A stretch of DNA of 64,000 nucleotides from Bacteroidales bacterium (GCA_017625535.1 JAGAKR010000021.1:80553-144552); one strand, 5' to 3'. Positions 7,935 to 17,227 are shown, counted from the first letter of the stretch. A program made the numbers and translations. Notes: generated from the sequence alone by a model not told the origin.

Positions 7935-9185
7935 TTAAAATTTTAGTAATTCCGACTTTATAAAATACGGGTTAAACCTGCTTGCCTCACTCATGTTGTC
8001 TGAAGCCTGGGCCTTGAAACCCTTTCCGTAGACAAACTCGTTACCGGCGTTATAGGACACTCCCATATTCCGGCTCATCTGAACCCTCGGCACATAACCC
8101 CTTCTTTTGTATTTATATGGCGGCAAGTTCACCTGAAACCTGAAACCTCCATTAATACCATCATTTCCAGCATCCTCAACCTTCATTCCATACAATCCTA
8201 TGGAGCAATACCTGAAATGCCTTATCATATCAAACCTCACTCCATACTCTCCCAAAAGATACCTTTCACCGTGGAGTGAAAACTGCATATTGTATTTTGG
8301 CATATAATAGGAACCTCCTATAGAACCTGTAAATACCATACTGTTCTTGTCATATCCGAACTTGAACGGACGGACATTTTCTCCGAGCATCCACTCACCC
8401 CATCTGCCCCAACCGGTATAGCTGAATCTGCCATCAACTGAGAACCGCTCATTCTTGAAAAAGTATTCAGTCTTCAGGTCAACTCCCCATCTGTCATTAT
8501 TGAATATTCCCACAGTACCTGTCAGGAAAATGTTATATGGCAGCCTCACCTTCTGTGATAAAGTGACCATTCCGGGCCTCACATCATCATAAAGATAACC
8601 GTACTGGTTGAATACAGGGACAATAAGCTGCGCAGACAACTTGCTGCCCTTCCACAATGAAACCTCAACCGCAGGTGAAAGGTTTATCAGGAATTCATAC
8701 ATCACCGACAACCTCACATTCTTGAATCCCACACTCGGATAGACCAACACATCAACTTTATACAAAGAACTGTTCTCCCTCTTCACACCTTTTACAAGGT
8801 CCCAACTGTCTCCCAAATCATAACTCACATTCCAATCATGTCTGGTAATCTCCTTTCCCCCTCCTGCACTGCAGCACAAGGAAATCATGGGGACATTATT
8901 GTTGAGGATTATGAGCCTGCAGGCCTTGTCCTCTGGAAGACCATATTCCTGTATAAGGTCTATTGCCTTTCCAATTCCTATACCGTCAATCCTGTATGCC
9001 GTATTCTCCAACACATATACCCTCTCCTCTTCATTCTCAGCCCAACACACATTTTCAAACCCCATACGTACCAGTTCATCCACCGTACCATCCCCACTTT
9101 GGGCTACTGCCAATAATGGTAAAAACAACGCATAAATAGCCAAAAATATGCGTCCCATACCCTTCTGAGAGTGTTTTTCTTCCAT
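7935..9185 (-). CDS. YjbH-like outer-membrane beta-barrel protein (longer paralog)
   Basis: A 416-residue exported protein, first gene of the operon that ends with ompA. I chose the start MEEKHSQ because a promoter box at 9217-9224 would begin transcription near 9213, and the longer frame would add 20 unlikely residues. A signal peptide (hydrophobic LAIYALFLPLLAVAQ) is followed by an acidic N-terminal domain of about 100 residues and a barrel-like C-terminal region. That region has repeated aromatic strands and the motif GWGRWGEWM, which I associate with YjbH-type proteins. The two YjbH-like genes differ greatly in length and may form halves of one assembly with the lipoprotein (inference). 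The family assignment is moderate. Confidence 0.6.
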   Translation of the reverse strand: MEEKHSQKGMGRIFLAIYALFLPLLAVAQSGDGTVDELVRMGFENVCWAENEEERVYVLENTAYRIDGIGIGKAIDLIQEYGLPEDKACRLIILNNNVPMISLCCSAGGGKEITRHDWNVSYDLGDSWDLVKGVKRENSSLYKVDVLVYPSVGFKNVRLSVMYEFLINLSPAVEVSLWKGSKLSAQLIVPVFNQYGYLYDDVRPGMVTLSQKVRLPYNIFLTGTVGIFNNDRWGVDLKTEYFFKNERFSVDGRFSYTGWGRWGEWMLGENVRPFKFGYDKNSMVFTGSIGGSYYMPKYNMQFSLHGERYLLGEYGVRFDMIRHFRYCSIGLYGMKVEDAGNDGINGGFRFQVNLPPYKYKRRGYVPRVQMSRNMGVSYNAGNEFVYGKGFKAQASDNMSEASRFNPYFIKSELLKF

Positions 9186-9216
9186 TAAACAACAGTTTAT
9201 CAAATTATCCGAGTGA

Positions 9217-9246
9217 CAAAGATACGTATTTTCCCAAAACCTCAAA
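9217..9246 (-). promoter_or_regulatory. Consensus-like promoter of the yjbH-lipoprotein-yjbH-ompA operon
   Basis: On the minus strand TTTG is followed after 18 bases by TATCTTTG, close to the Bacteroidota consensus TTTG-N19-21-TAnnTTTG. It gives a leader of about 25-28 nt to the chosen ATG at 9185. Confidence 0.6.
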
Positions 9247-9305
9247 AAAAAATCAGTGTTTTTCTCAATGTTTTACACACTTCACTCAATATCACAATAA
9301 AGGCT

Positions 9306-9337
9306 ATGGGGAACATCACCAAAGCAACGTTCCCCAT
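9306..9337 (-). terminator. Inverted repeat after fumarase, probable terminator
   Basis: A 9-bp perfect stem (ATGGGGAAC/GTTCCCCAT) with a 14-base loop, 25 bases past the fumarase stop. The T run after it on the minus strand is weak, so termination may be inefficient or factor-assisted. Confidence 0.45.
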
Positions 9338-9361
9338 TAAAATTCACTCAGATATCTTCAA

Positions 9362-10993
9362 TCAGTCTTTGCAGCAGATTGGTCTTATCTGTGAAAAGAA
9401 ATCGTTGCCTTTGTCATCCACAAGGATGAATGCAGGGAAGTTCTCTACCTCAATCTTCCAGATGGCCTCCATTCCAAGTTCAGGATACTCAACACACTCT
9501 ACGCTCTTGATGTTCTCCTTTGCAAGGATTGCTGCAGGTCCGCCTATACTTCCAAGATAGAAACCACCGTGTTTATGACACGCATCTGTTACCTGCTGGC
9601 TTCTGTTACCTTTTGCAATCATTATCATACTTCCGCCGTTCTCCTGGAAAAGGTCAACATAGCTGTCCATACGGCCGGCAGTTGTAGGTCCGAACGAACC
9701 GCTTGCCATTCCCTTAGGAGTCTTTGCAGGACCTGCATAATAAATAGGATGGTTCTTTATGTACTCAGGAAGTCCCTCGCCCTTGTCAATCCTCTCTTTT
9801 AGTTTTGCGTGTGCAATGTCCCTTCCTACTATAATAGTACCGTTCAAAAGAAGGAATGTGGAAACAGGATACTGGCTCAACTGCTCAAGTATCTCCTTCA
9901 TAGGGCGGTTCAAGTCAACTTTAATGCCTTTTGCCAATGCTGAACCTGAAAGATACTGCTCAGGGATAAGGCGTGCAGGATTTGCATCCAGAGTCTCAAG
10001 CCATATACCGTCTTTGTTTATCTTTGCCTTCACGTTCCTGTCGGCGCTGCAGCTTACACCCATACCTACAGGGCAGGAAGCACCGTGGCGAGGAAGACGG
10101 ATAACCCTTATGTCGTGTGCGAAATATTTTCCGCCGAACTGTGCACCAATTCCAAGACAGTGGGCAGCCTTGAGAAGGCGTTTCTCCATCTCAACATCCC
10201 TGAATGCATATCCCTCCTCGCTTGCAGAGGTTGGAAGTGAATCATAATATTTTGTTGAAGCAAGTTTTACAGTCTTAAGGTTAAGTTCTGCAGAAGTTCC
10301 TCCAATTACAAATGCAATGTGGTAAGGAGGGCAGGCTGCTGTACCCAAAGTCTTCATCTTCTCTATCAAATATGGCTCAAGCTTGTCGGGAGTGATGAGG
10401 GCTTTTGTCTCCTGGAACAGGTATGTCTTGTTTGCAGATCCGCCGCCTTTTGCAACAAACAGGAATTTGTACTCATTGCCGTCTGTAGCAAAAATGTCTA
10501 TCTGTGCAGGAAGGTTGCATCCTGTATTCTTCTCATTGTACATATCCAACGGAACATTCTGCGAATAACGCAGGTTGTCATTTGTATATGTATCAAACAC
10601 GCCGTGTGAAAGTGCCTCCTCATCGCCGCCGCCTGTAAATACAAACTGGCCTTTTTTTGCAACGATTGTTGCAGTACCTGTATCCTGACAGAAAGGAAGC
10701 TGGCCTTTTGCAGATACATCTGCATTCATAAGCATCTGGATGGCAACAGCCTTGTCATTGTCGCTGCTCTCAGGATCCGACAATATCTTTGCAACCATCT
10801 CATTGTGCTCCGGACGCAACATGAATGAAACATCATGCATAGCCTGTCTGGCAAGAAGCCTCAAGCCTTCAGGATCTACCTTAAGGAACTCCTTGTCACC
10901 GAATTTCTCCACAGAAACGTACTCTTTTGTAAGCAAGTGATACTCTGTGGTATCTTTCCCCATAGGGAACATCTCTTTATAAACAAATTCCAT
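9362..10993 (-). CDS. fumB: Fumarate hydratase, class I (iron-sulfur)
   Basis: A 543-residue cytoplasmic enzyme that interconverts fumarate and malate with a [4Fe-4S] cluster. The length matches fused two-domain class I fumarases. The N-terminal domain carries the cluster cysteines at PFCQDTG and in the [11 protein letters not shown] block, and the C-terminal swivelling domain has the GPTTAGRMD motif. In anaerobic Bacteroidales the enzyme typically works in the reductive direction, from malate to fumarate for succinate production. It starts 22 bases after the prfB stop and may be co-transcribed with it. The fumA/fumB choice is by convention for the fused form. Confidence 0.93.
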   Translation of the reverse strand: MEFVYKEMFPMGKDTTEYHLLTKEYVSVEKFGDKEFLKVDPEGLRLLARQAMHDVSFMLRPEHNEMVAKILSDPESSDNDKAVAIQMLMNADVSAKGQLPFCQDTGTATIVAKKGQFVFTGGGDEEALSHGVFDTYTNDNLRYSQNVPLDMYNEKNTGCNLPAQIDIFATDGNEYKFLFVAKGGGSANKTYLFQETKALITPDKLEPYLIEKMKTLGTAACPPYHIAFVIGGTSAELNLKTVKLASTKYYDSLPTSASEEGYAFRDVEMEKRLLKAAHCLGIGAQFGGKYFAHDIRVIRLPRHGASCPVGMGVSCSADRNVKAKINKDGIWLETLDANPARLIPEQYLSGSALAKGIKVDLNRPMKEILEQLSQYPVSTFLLLNGTIIVGRDIAHAKLKERIDKGEGLPEYIKNHPIYYAGPAKTPKGMASGSFGPTTAGRMDSYVDLFQENGGSMIMIAKGNRSQQVTDACHKHGGFYLGSIGGPAAILAKENIKSVECVEYPELGMEAIWKIEVENFPAFILVDDKGNDFFSQIRPICCKD

Positions 10994-11015
10994 AATTACA
11001 GTATTTTAAGCATTC

Positions 11016-12075
11016 TTATTGTTTTGTATTCTCCATCAAGTAACTCTTCATGAACTCATTCAGATCACCGTCAAGCACCGCTGCCGTATCCGATGTCTCA
11101 TAACCTGTCCGAAGATCCTTCACCATTTTGTAAGGGTGCAGCACATAACTCCTTATCTGCGAGCCCCACTCAATCCTCTTCTTCTGCCCCTCAAGTTCAG
11201 CCTGCTTTGCCCTCTTCTTGGCAAGCTCTATCTCATACAGATGTGATTTCAGTATCCTCAACGCATTCTGGCGGTTGTCCAGCTGAGAGCGTGTCTCGGT
11301 ATTCTCAACCACAATGCCGCTTGGAATATGCCTTACCCTCACACCTGTCTCCACCTTGTTCACATTCTGTCCGCCGGCACCGCTTGAACGGAAAGTGTCC
11401 CACTCAAGATCTGCAGGATTGATCACAATCTCTATTGAATCGTCAACCAGCGGGTACACAAACACAGATGAGAAAGTTGTCTGCCTCTTCCCCTGCGCAT
11501 TGAAAGGTGAAATCCTCACCATCCTGTGCACACCGTTCTCCGATTTAAGATATCCGTATGCAAAATCCCCCTCAAATTCAATTGTTGCAGACTTGATGCC
11601 TGCCTCATCCCCCTCCAGCACATCATACACGGTAACCTTGTAGCCGTTCCTCTCCCCCCATCTTGTATACATCCTCAGCAGCATGCTGCTCCAGTCATTG
11701 CTCTCTGTACCGCCCGCACCTGAATTTATCTTCAGCAATGCTCCAAGATTGTCACCCTCCTCACCGAGCATGCTCTTGAACTCAAGTTCACCCAGCATCT
11801 GCTCCACTTTTGCCTCCTCTGCAGAAATCTCAGCCTCATCGGCACCCATCTCCTGCAGCAGTTCCATCTCCTCAATGGCAACGGCAACAGCATCAAGGGC
11901 ATTCACCCAATATTTTACTCCCGACAGTTTCTTCAAAAACTCCTCTGCAGCCTTGGGATCATCCCAAAACCCCTCTGCAGCACTCACCTTCTCCTTTTCC
12001 TCTACATCAGCCCTCTTTGCAGCATAGTCAAAGAGACCTCCTCAGCGCATCCAGGCGCCCTTTAAAATCACTCAT
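11016..12075 (-). CDS. prfB: Peptide chain release factor 2, with programmed +1 frameshift
   Basis: RF2 ends translation at UGA and UAA. The gene is read in two frames. The first starts at ATG 12075 and gives 15 residues (MSDFKGRLDALRRSL), then an in-frame TGA at 12030-12028. Shifting +1 at CTT-TGA-C continues with DYAAKRADVEEKEK into the main 323-residue frame, for about 352 residues in all. The slippery CTT lies 3 bases after an internal AGGAGG (12042-12037), the same arrangement as in Escherichia coli. The main part has the RF2 stop-reading tripeptide SPF and the catalytic GGQ (SSGAGGQNVNKVETG). A tool that ignores frameshifting would place the start wrongly at an internal Met near 11987. 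Confidence 0.95.
12028..12042 (-). promoter_or_regulatory. RF2 autoregulatory frameshift site
   Basis: On the minus strand AGGAGG-TCT-CTT-TGA, followed by C. The Shine-Dalgarno-like element three bases before the CTT slip codon and the poorly terminated TGA-C context form the known RF2 feedback switch: low RF2 lets ribosomes pause and shift +1. Confidence 0.93.
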
Positions 12076-12100
12076 ACCAAAAAAATTATCCGATAATCTG

Positions 12101-12108
12101 CAAATATA
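12101..12108 (-). promoter_or_regulatory. -7 promoter box of prfB
   Basis: TATATTTG on the minus strand places the transcript start near 12097, leaving a leader of about 22 nt before ATG 12075. This supports the frameshifted start over the internal Met. Confidence 0.55.
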
Positions 12109-12115
12109 CTATTTT

Positions 12116-12601
12116 TTAACTGAATTCCTTAATGGCACGCATAATACGGTCATACTCAAAACCGCGGCCCAAAGCAAAACGCAACAGTTTCTCCCTCCTC
12201 TTCTCCAACGGTTCCCCAACCTTCATCTGCCTCCACTTCTTCTCAAGCAGTTCCTCAAGCATACCGTCATCAAACAGATGTGAATTCCCATCCAGAGCCT
12301 CTTTAATTATAGTATCACCAACTCCAAGATTTCTGAGATTATACATTACCTTCAACTTGCCCCACTTTGCAAAACGCGCCTTGTCCCTCACATATGCATC
12401 CGCAAACCTGGCATCATCCACAAACCTCTCTTTAACCAGCAGCTCCACAATCTCCTCCATCTGCCCGTTTGAAAAAGGCTCCTTGCCGGAAAGCCTGTTC
12501 CTGCCGCTCCACAAAAGAAGTTTCCTCCTTATCTGCCCGGTACAATGCTCCGCCCTGCTGCACTGCGCCTGCAATCTCTCCAAAGCCTGCTGTGGTGTCA
12601 T
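12116..12601 (-). CDS. recX: Regulatory protein RecX
   Basis: A 161-residue, largely helical cytoplasmic protein of the RecX family, which binds RecA filaments and limits their activity. It shows the three-repeat helical layout, with the characteristic block FVDDARFADAYVRDKARFAKWGKLKV around residues 60-85 (quoted in part as FVDDARFADAY and KWGKLKV). It begins 6 bases after the stop of the patatin-like gene, so it is the last gene of that unit. recA itself is about 3.5 kb away on the other strand, so the two are not an operon here. Confidence 0.87.
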   Translation of the reverse strand: MTPQQALERLQAQCSRAEHCTGQIRRKLLLWSGRNRLSGKEPFSNGQMEEIVELLVKERFVDDARFADAYVRDKARFAKWGKLKVMYNLRNLGVGDTIIKEALDGNSHLFDDGMLEELLEKKWRQMKVGEPLEKRREKLLRFALGRGFEYDRIMRAIKEFS

Positions 12602-12607
12602 ATGCCC

Positions 12608-14878
12608 CTAAAAATAATGTCCCAAATTTACATACACTCCAACTTTATGGTCAAAATCAGACCAATGGACATTCAGGGAGAGAGGTCCTATAGGACTGTC
12701 ATAGGAATACTTCACTCCAGCCCCCCATCTTCCCATACCGCTTTTTGTAAACAATCCGTCAAACAGATGTGAAGTGCGGAGATAATTGGCCATACCATAT
12801 ATATAGTGCTTCTTACCAATTCTCTGCCTTATATCTGCCCTCCCTATAACAGTTGAGTTATACACCACATTTGCATGATTCACCCCTATGAACGGGAGTT
12901 GCTGTTCCATATACCTGCCCGGCTCCGTTCCACCCACATAATTCAGATATGGAACCTCAAGGCAGTCCCCCATTATTATCCTTCCGTGCAGGGAAGGAAT
13001 GAGCACTAGCCCCTCTGCAATCCCTACAACTCCTCCAAGATTGAGTTCTACCGCACCAAAATTATTGAATCCACTCTTGAAGTCTGTCTGGAAGAATGAA
13101 GCCTCAGCATCAAAAGTCATTCCTCTTGTTGCAAAATAAGATGCATCCCTGGAATCCATCACTCCCCTCAAATAATAACTCAGGTAACTTTTGTCGTGGA
13201 GTGCATACCCCTGGTATTCGTCGGGAAGATTATATTTCTGATATTCATTGAAGTCATAATGCTCCCATCTTACTCCCCCTTCAAAATTGAAGTTCCTCAG
13301 GTACACATTTGAAAGTTTCACCTGCCCCTTCTGGTACATGAAAGAAAGGTTGTTCTGGTTTGCCGTAGACCTGTAGATATTCATATCCACTCCACCTACC
13401 CTGTAAGAAGCCCCTATTTTGGGAAAATCCTTTGACGTATAAGAATAATCCAGTTCCCCATAAGGGTTGTAGCTCAGACGTCCGGTAACACCCACCTTTG
13501 ACCCCAGCAGATCATACTCCCTTATACCAAGGTGCACAAGCAATGCCGCAGCCTCTTCTGAATCATACCTTGCCCCAACTGCCAGAATATTGGTTGGGCC
13601 CTTTCTCAGATTTACAACAAGTTCCTCATCTTCAGAACCTTTGTTCAATACAACATAATTTGCAGATATGAATGCCTTGGTTCCCATAAGAATGGAGATA
13701 CCCCTGTTTATGTCGCTTCCCGACAATTTCAAGCCCGGTTTCAAACCCGACATCCTCCTGAGCCAATGCTCGTTCTCCTTGTTTATACCGTTGATTGTAA
13801 CAGCCTTGAAACAGAAAGTGTCCCTCACTACTTCTGTAGCCTTTGGCCCCTTGAACTCCTTCTCACCTAAAGCCAGAGTATTCAGTTTCCTGGCAAGGTC
13901 CTGGAGCTGCGGGAACTTCTCCTTTGCCGCAGCATATCCGTTAACCACCAGTTGTGCTATTGCAGCCTTGTTGAAACTGTATGTGCCATATTTTGAGACA
14001 TCCGGCTTTATAAGGATATCCACATCCTTCACATTCCTCAGATATGACTCATTTCCCATAAGACCTATCATCTGTGAGAGCACCTGCGGGATTGACTTGA
14101 GATTCTCCGGCGAAGGGGAATCATTCTGGATGTCCACACCTATTACAATATCTGCCCCCATCTCCCTTGCCACATCCACAGGAAAATTGTTTATGATGCC
14201 GCCATCTACCAGCACTTTCCCGTCCAGTTCTACCGGAGCAAAAACACCTGGAATGGCCATAGTGGCCCTCATTGCAACAGGAAGCACCCCGCTCTTGAGG
14301 ACAACCGCCTCCCCCTTTGAAAGGTCTGCAGCCACACAGGCAAACGGAATGGGCAGATTGGAGAAGTCCATGGCCTGCTGGTACCCCATTGAGAGCCCGT
14401 TGAGGAAATTGAGCACATTCTGTCCGCTTATGAGTCCGGCCGGGAGCCTCGATATTGGGGAATCCTCCTTTGCGCTGTTCTTGTCTGCATTTATATTGTA
14501 GAACGGCACCTTAAGAAGATATTTTGCATCAATTGACTTCTGTGTGAATGAAGCATCCCTTCTGGCGGTGTTGTCGCTCAGGAGGTATTTCCAGTCACAT
14601 TCCTGCACTATTGCATCTATCTCATCCGCACTGTATCCCATTGCATATATACCGCCCACAAGTCCTCCTATACTGGTTCCTACAACCATATCCACTTGAA
14701 CACCTGCCTCTTCCAGCACCTTCAGCACCCCTATATGGGCAGCACCTTTGGCACCTCCGCCACACAGCACCAGAGCAACCTTCGGACGTCCGGGCACATC
14801 TGCGGCAAATGCCATATTGCAGCACAGCACAAGCATAAGCAGTTGCCTCAAAACCATATGTATATACCTTTTCATCAT
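12608..14878 (-). CDS. Patatin-like phospholipase with C-terminal outer-membrane barrel
   Basis: A 756-residue two-part exported protein. After a signal peptide (1-26, ending MAFAA) comes a patatin lipase domain (about 33-330) with oxyanion loop GGGAKG at 40-45, nucleophile elbow GTSIG (Ser69) and catalytic Asp225 in the DGG motif. A POTRA-like linker (about 345-420) leads to a BamA/Omp85-type 16-strand barrel ending in the typical aromatic terminus GHYF. The layout is that of type Vd (PlpD-like) proteins, in which the lipase is displayed or released at the cell surface. The catalytic dyad is intact, so activity on phospholipids or other acyl esters is likely. recX follows at 6 bases. Confidence 0.88.
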   Translation of the reverse strand: MMKRYIHMVLRQLLMLVLCCNMAFAADVPGRPKVALVLCGGGAKGAAHIGVLKVLEEAGVQVDMVVGTSIGGLVGGIYAMGYSADEIDAIVQECDWKYLLSDNTARRDASFTQKSIDAKYLLKVPFYNINADKNSAKEDSPISRLPAGLISGQNVLNFLNGLSMGYQQAMDFSNLPIPFACVAADLSKGEAVVLKSGVLPVAMRATMAIPGVFAPVELDGKVLVDGGIINNFPVDVAREMGADIVIGVDIQNDSPSPENLKSIPQVLSQMIGLMGNESYLRNVKDVDILIKPDVSKYGTYSFNKAAIAQLVVNGYAAAKEKFPQLQDLARKLNTLALGEKEFKGPKATEVVRDTFCFKAVTINGINKENEHWLRRMSGLKPGLKLSGSDINRGISILMGTKAFISANYVVLNKGSEDEELVVNLRKGPTNILAVGARYDSEEAAALLVHLGIREYDLLGSKVGVTGRLSYNPYGELDYSYTSKDFPKIGASYRVGGVDMNIYRSTANQNNLSFMYQKGQVKLSNVYLRNFNFEGGVRWEHYDFNEYQKYNLPDEYQGYALHDKSYLSYYLRGVMDSRDASYFATRGMTFDAEASFFQTDFKSGFNNFGAVELNLGGVVGIAEGLVLIPSLHGRIIMGDCLEVPYLNYVGGTEPGRYMEQQLPFIGVNHANVVYNSTVIGRADIRQRIGKKHYIYGMANYLRTSHLFDGLFTKSGMGRWGAGVKYSYDSPIGPLSLNVHWSDFDHKVGVYVNLGHYF

Positions 14879-14886
14879 AATTGTCT

Positions 14887-14937
14887 GCCTGACGGGATAA
14901 TGTATATTGGGGACGACTCAGTCTCCAACCGTCAGGC
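14887..14937 (-). other. Composite hairpin between rlmN and the patatin-like gene
   Basis: The outer 9-bp stem GCCTGACGG/CCGTCAGGC encloses an unpaired arm and an inner 8-position stem (TTGGGGAC/GTCTCCAA, one G-U pair). It lies after the rlmN stop and ends 8 bases before the patatin ATG, so it forms much of that gene's leader. It could be an attenuator or a weak terminator. The T run is poor. Confidence 0.4.
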
Positions 14938-14954
14938 TTTATACCGCTCATTAT

Positions 14955-16037
14955 TTACTTCTTTCCTGCAAGCATACCGCAAGCGGCGTAAATATCCTCC
15001 CCACGGCTTGCGCGCAGGGTTGTCATCAGTCCGGCCCCGTTGAGCCTCTCCTTGAATGACTCAATCACCGGCATAGGCGAAGGAGCAAGAGGTGAATCCG
15101 GTATGGCATGGAACCTTATGAGGTTCATCCTGCACTCCAGCCCCTTGAGCATCCTCACCAGAGCATCTGCGTGTTTCTTTGTGTCATTCACCCTGTCGAA
15201 CATAATATACTCAAAACTCACCCTTCTCTGCCCTGTAAAATCATATTCCCTTATAAGGTCCAATGTATCCTCAAGTGGGAACCCCTTCTCCATAGGCATC
15301 AGTTCCACCCTCTCCCCAGGGAAAGGGTTATGCAAACTTATTGCCAGATGGCATTTGGTAAGATCAAGAAAAGCCTTAAGAGGATTCACAGCCCTGTACA
15401 CCCCTCTGTTCTTCTCCTCTTCCCGATAGTCCGGTACCTCTATTAGCTGCGGTGACATTGTAACTCCAATGCTGCTCAAGGTTATCCTCTTGGGACTCCA
15501 TGCAAAACCCCACTCCGCAGTAAGTATCTCAATTGTCTTCAGCACATTGGCCAGATTGTCCAAAGGCTCGCCCATCCCCATAAAAACAGCATTGGTGAGT
15601 TCCTCTGCCTCATCAATTCCCATAAACTGGGAGATTATCTCGTTCACCTGCAGGTTGCCGCTGAAACCTTGCCTCCCTGTCATACAGAATTTGCACCCCA
15701 TCTTGCACCCCGCCTGTGATGAAACACATATTGTGGCACGTGGTTCATCGGGAATCATAACAGCCTCTACCGCTGTATTGGTATGGCAAGGGAAAAGATA
15801 CTTCTTTGTGCCGTCAGTTGATGCCTGCACCTGGGTGTACTGTATACGCCCCACCTCCCACTCCCGGGAAAGGGTTTCCCTTGCAGATTTGGAAAGGTTC
15901 GTCATCTGCTCTATGGATGTGACACGCTTCTTGTAGAGCCAGTCGGCCATCTGTTTTCCTGTAAATGCAGGCAGTTTATGATCTATGGCAATCTGCTTCA
16001 ATTCGTGCAGGGATTTGCCCAATAAAATTTTCTTCAT
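14955..16037 (-). CDS. rlmN: 23S rRNA (adenine-2503-C2) and tRNA methyltransferase RlmN
   Basis: A 360-residue radical-SAM enzyme that methylates C2 of A2503 in 23S rRNA and A37 in some tRNAs. The radical-SAM cluster motif CKMGCKFC (CxxxCxxC) is near residue 111-118. The N-terminal HhH-like domain ends in KQMADWLYKK, and the C-terminal catalytic cysteine lies in the AACGMLAG segment near the end. The length is normal. A TAnnTTTG box on the minus strand at 16045-16052 leaves only a few leader bases before the ATG, so the message may be nearly leaderless. The gene is divergent from recA. Confidence 0.93.
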   Translation of the reverse strand: MKKILLGKSLHELKQIAIDHKLPAFTGKQMADWLYKKRVTSIEQMTNLSKSARETLSREWEVGRIQYTQVQASTDGTKKYLFPCHTNTAVEAVMIPDEPRATICVSSQAGCKMGCKFCMTGRQGFSGNLQVNEIISQFMGIDEAEELTNAVFMGMGEPLDNLANVLKTIEILTAEWGFAWSPKRITLSSIGVTMSPQLIEVPDYREEEKNRGVYRAVNPLKAFLDLTKCHLAISLHNPFPGERVELMPMEKGFPLEDTLDLIREYDFTGQRRVSFEYIMFDRVNDTKKHADALVRMLKGLECRMNLIRFHAIPDSPLAPSPMPVIESFKERLNGAGLMTTLRASRGEDIYAACGMLAGKK

Positions 16038-16044
16038 ACCAAGG

Positions 16045-16052
16045 CAAAGTTA
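16045..16052 (-). promoter_or_regulatory. -7 promoter box of rlmN
   Basis: TAACTTTG on the minus strand ends 8 bases before the rlmN ATG, predicting a leader of only a few nucleotides. It lies back to back with the recA box. Confidence 0.45.
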
Positions 16053-16064
16053 AGATTTTTTAAG

Positions 16065-16072
16065 TATCTTTG
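16065..16072 (+). promoter_or_regulatory. -7 promoter box of recA
   Basis: TATCTTTG, 37 bases before the recA ATG, matches TAnnTTTG. I saw no LexA-type operator with confidence. Confidence 0.5.
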
Positions 16073-16108
16073 TTAGGTTAACAATTAACAATTTAATTCT
16101 AAAAAAAT

Positions 16109-17148
16109 ATGGCTAAAGAAAGTGTAGAGACTCCAAATGCAGCCGAGGTGAATGCAGCAAAACTGAAGGCATTGCAGGCTACTTTGGACAAGATTGAGAA
16201 GGATTTTGGAAAGGGGACAATAATGAAGCTGGGGATCAGCCAAAATGGGATGTTTCCGTTGTTCCAAGCGGTTCCATAGCATTGGACTGCGCACTTGGAA
16301 TAGGAGGATATCCAAAAGGAAGGGTAATTGAGATTTACGGACCTGAGAGCAGCGGTAAAACCACTCTTGCAATACACGCAATAGCAGAGGCACAGAAGAC
16401 AGGCGGCATAGCGGCCATTATTGATGCGGAGCACGCATTCGACCGCACATACGCAAAGAAACTTGGCGTTAATGTGGACACATTGCTCATATCTCAGCCC
16501 GACAACGGAGAGCAGGCCCTTGAAATTGCCGACAGCCTTATCCGTTCAGGTGCAATAGACATAATTGTTATAGACTCAGTTGCAGCCCTTACCCCTAAAG
16601 CGGAGATTGAGGGTGAGATGGGAGACTCAAAGATGGGTCTTCAGGCACGACTTATGAGCCAGGCCCTGAGGAAACTTACAGGAAACATAAGCAAGACAAA
16701 CACCTGCTGCATATTCATAAACCAGTTGCGTGAGAAGATTGGTGTGATGTTCGGAAACCCTGAAACCACTACCGGTGGAAATGCCCTCAAATTCTATGCA
16801 TCAGTAAGGCTTGACGTAAGAAGGACCACCCAATTGAAGGATGGCGAGGATGCTACCGGAAACCGCACCCGAGTGAAAGTTGTGAAGAACAAGATGGCAC
16901 CTCCTTTCAAGAAAGCCGAGTTTGACATCCTTTATGGAGAGGGTATCTCCAAAGTTGGTGAGATACTGGACCTTGGAGTTGAGTTCGACATCATAAAGAA
17001 GAGCGGAAGCTGGTTCAGTTATGGTGACAGCAAGATAGGCCAGGGCCGTGAGGCTGTAAGGCAGCTGCTGCTGGATAATCCTGAATTTGCAGAAGAGGTT
17101 GAGGCAAAAGTACGCGAAGCCCTTGCTGCAGGCGGAGACCAGGAGTAA
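16109..17148 (+). CDS. recA: RecA recombinase, interrupted by an apparent one-base deletion
   Basis: RecA forms filaments on single-stranded DNA and drives strand exchange and the SOS response. Reading from ATG 16109 gives a normal RecA start ([14 protein letters not shown] ... [16 protein letters not shown]) that then runs out of frame and stops at TAG 16277. The correct continuation ([18 protein letters not shown] ...) is in the frame one base ahead. One extra G in the GGGG run at 16231-16234 would restore an uninterrupted 346-residue RecA. The rest is intact: Walker [10 protein letters not shown], the MAW-like region, loops L1/L2 and a normal C-terminus. Everything downstream is conserved, so a homopolymer sequencing error is more likely than true loss, but a recent mutation cannot be excluded. 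A translated fragment could start only at TTG 16282. Confidence 0.9.
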
Positions 17149-17177
17149 CCCCTTGGGAAACCACTTTCCAGAAAAAG

Positions 17178-17204
17178 AAAGAGACATCAATATGATGTCT
17201 CTTT
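17178..17204. terminator. Bidirectional terminator between recA and metG
   Basis: A perfect 12-bp stem (AAAGAGACATCA/TGATGTCTCTTT) with a 3-base loop and flanking A and T runs, 29 bases after the recA stop and 24 bases from the metG stop. Confidence 0.85.
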
Positions 17205-17227
17205 TCATTTATATGCATTTCTGCAGT

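Noticed and set aside
13668-14501. A 277-codon plus-strand open frame opposite the patatin-like gene
   Set aside because: It lies wholly antisense to a gene with intact catalytic motifs, its translation has no recognisable domain, and long antisense frames are expected from the codon bias here.
16282-17148. A short RecA starting at TTG 16282 as a natural gene
   Set aside because: The missing N-terminal residues are present just upstream in another frame, so a frameshift explains the sequence and an alternative start does not.
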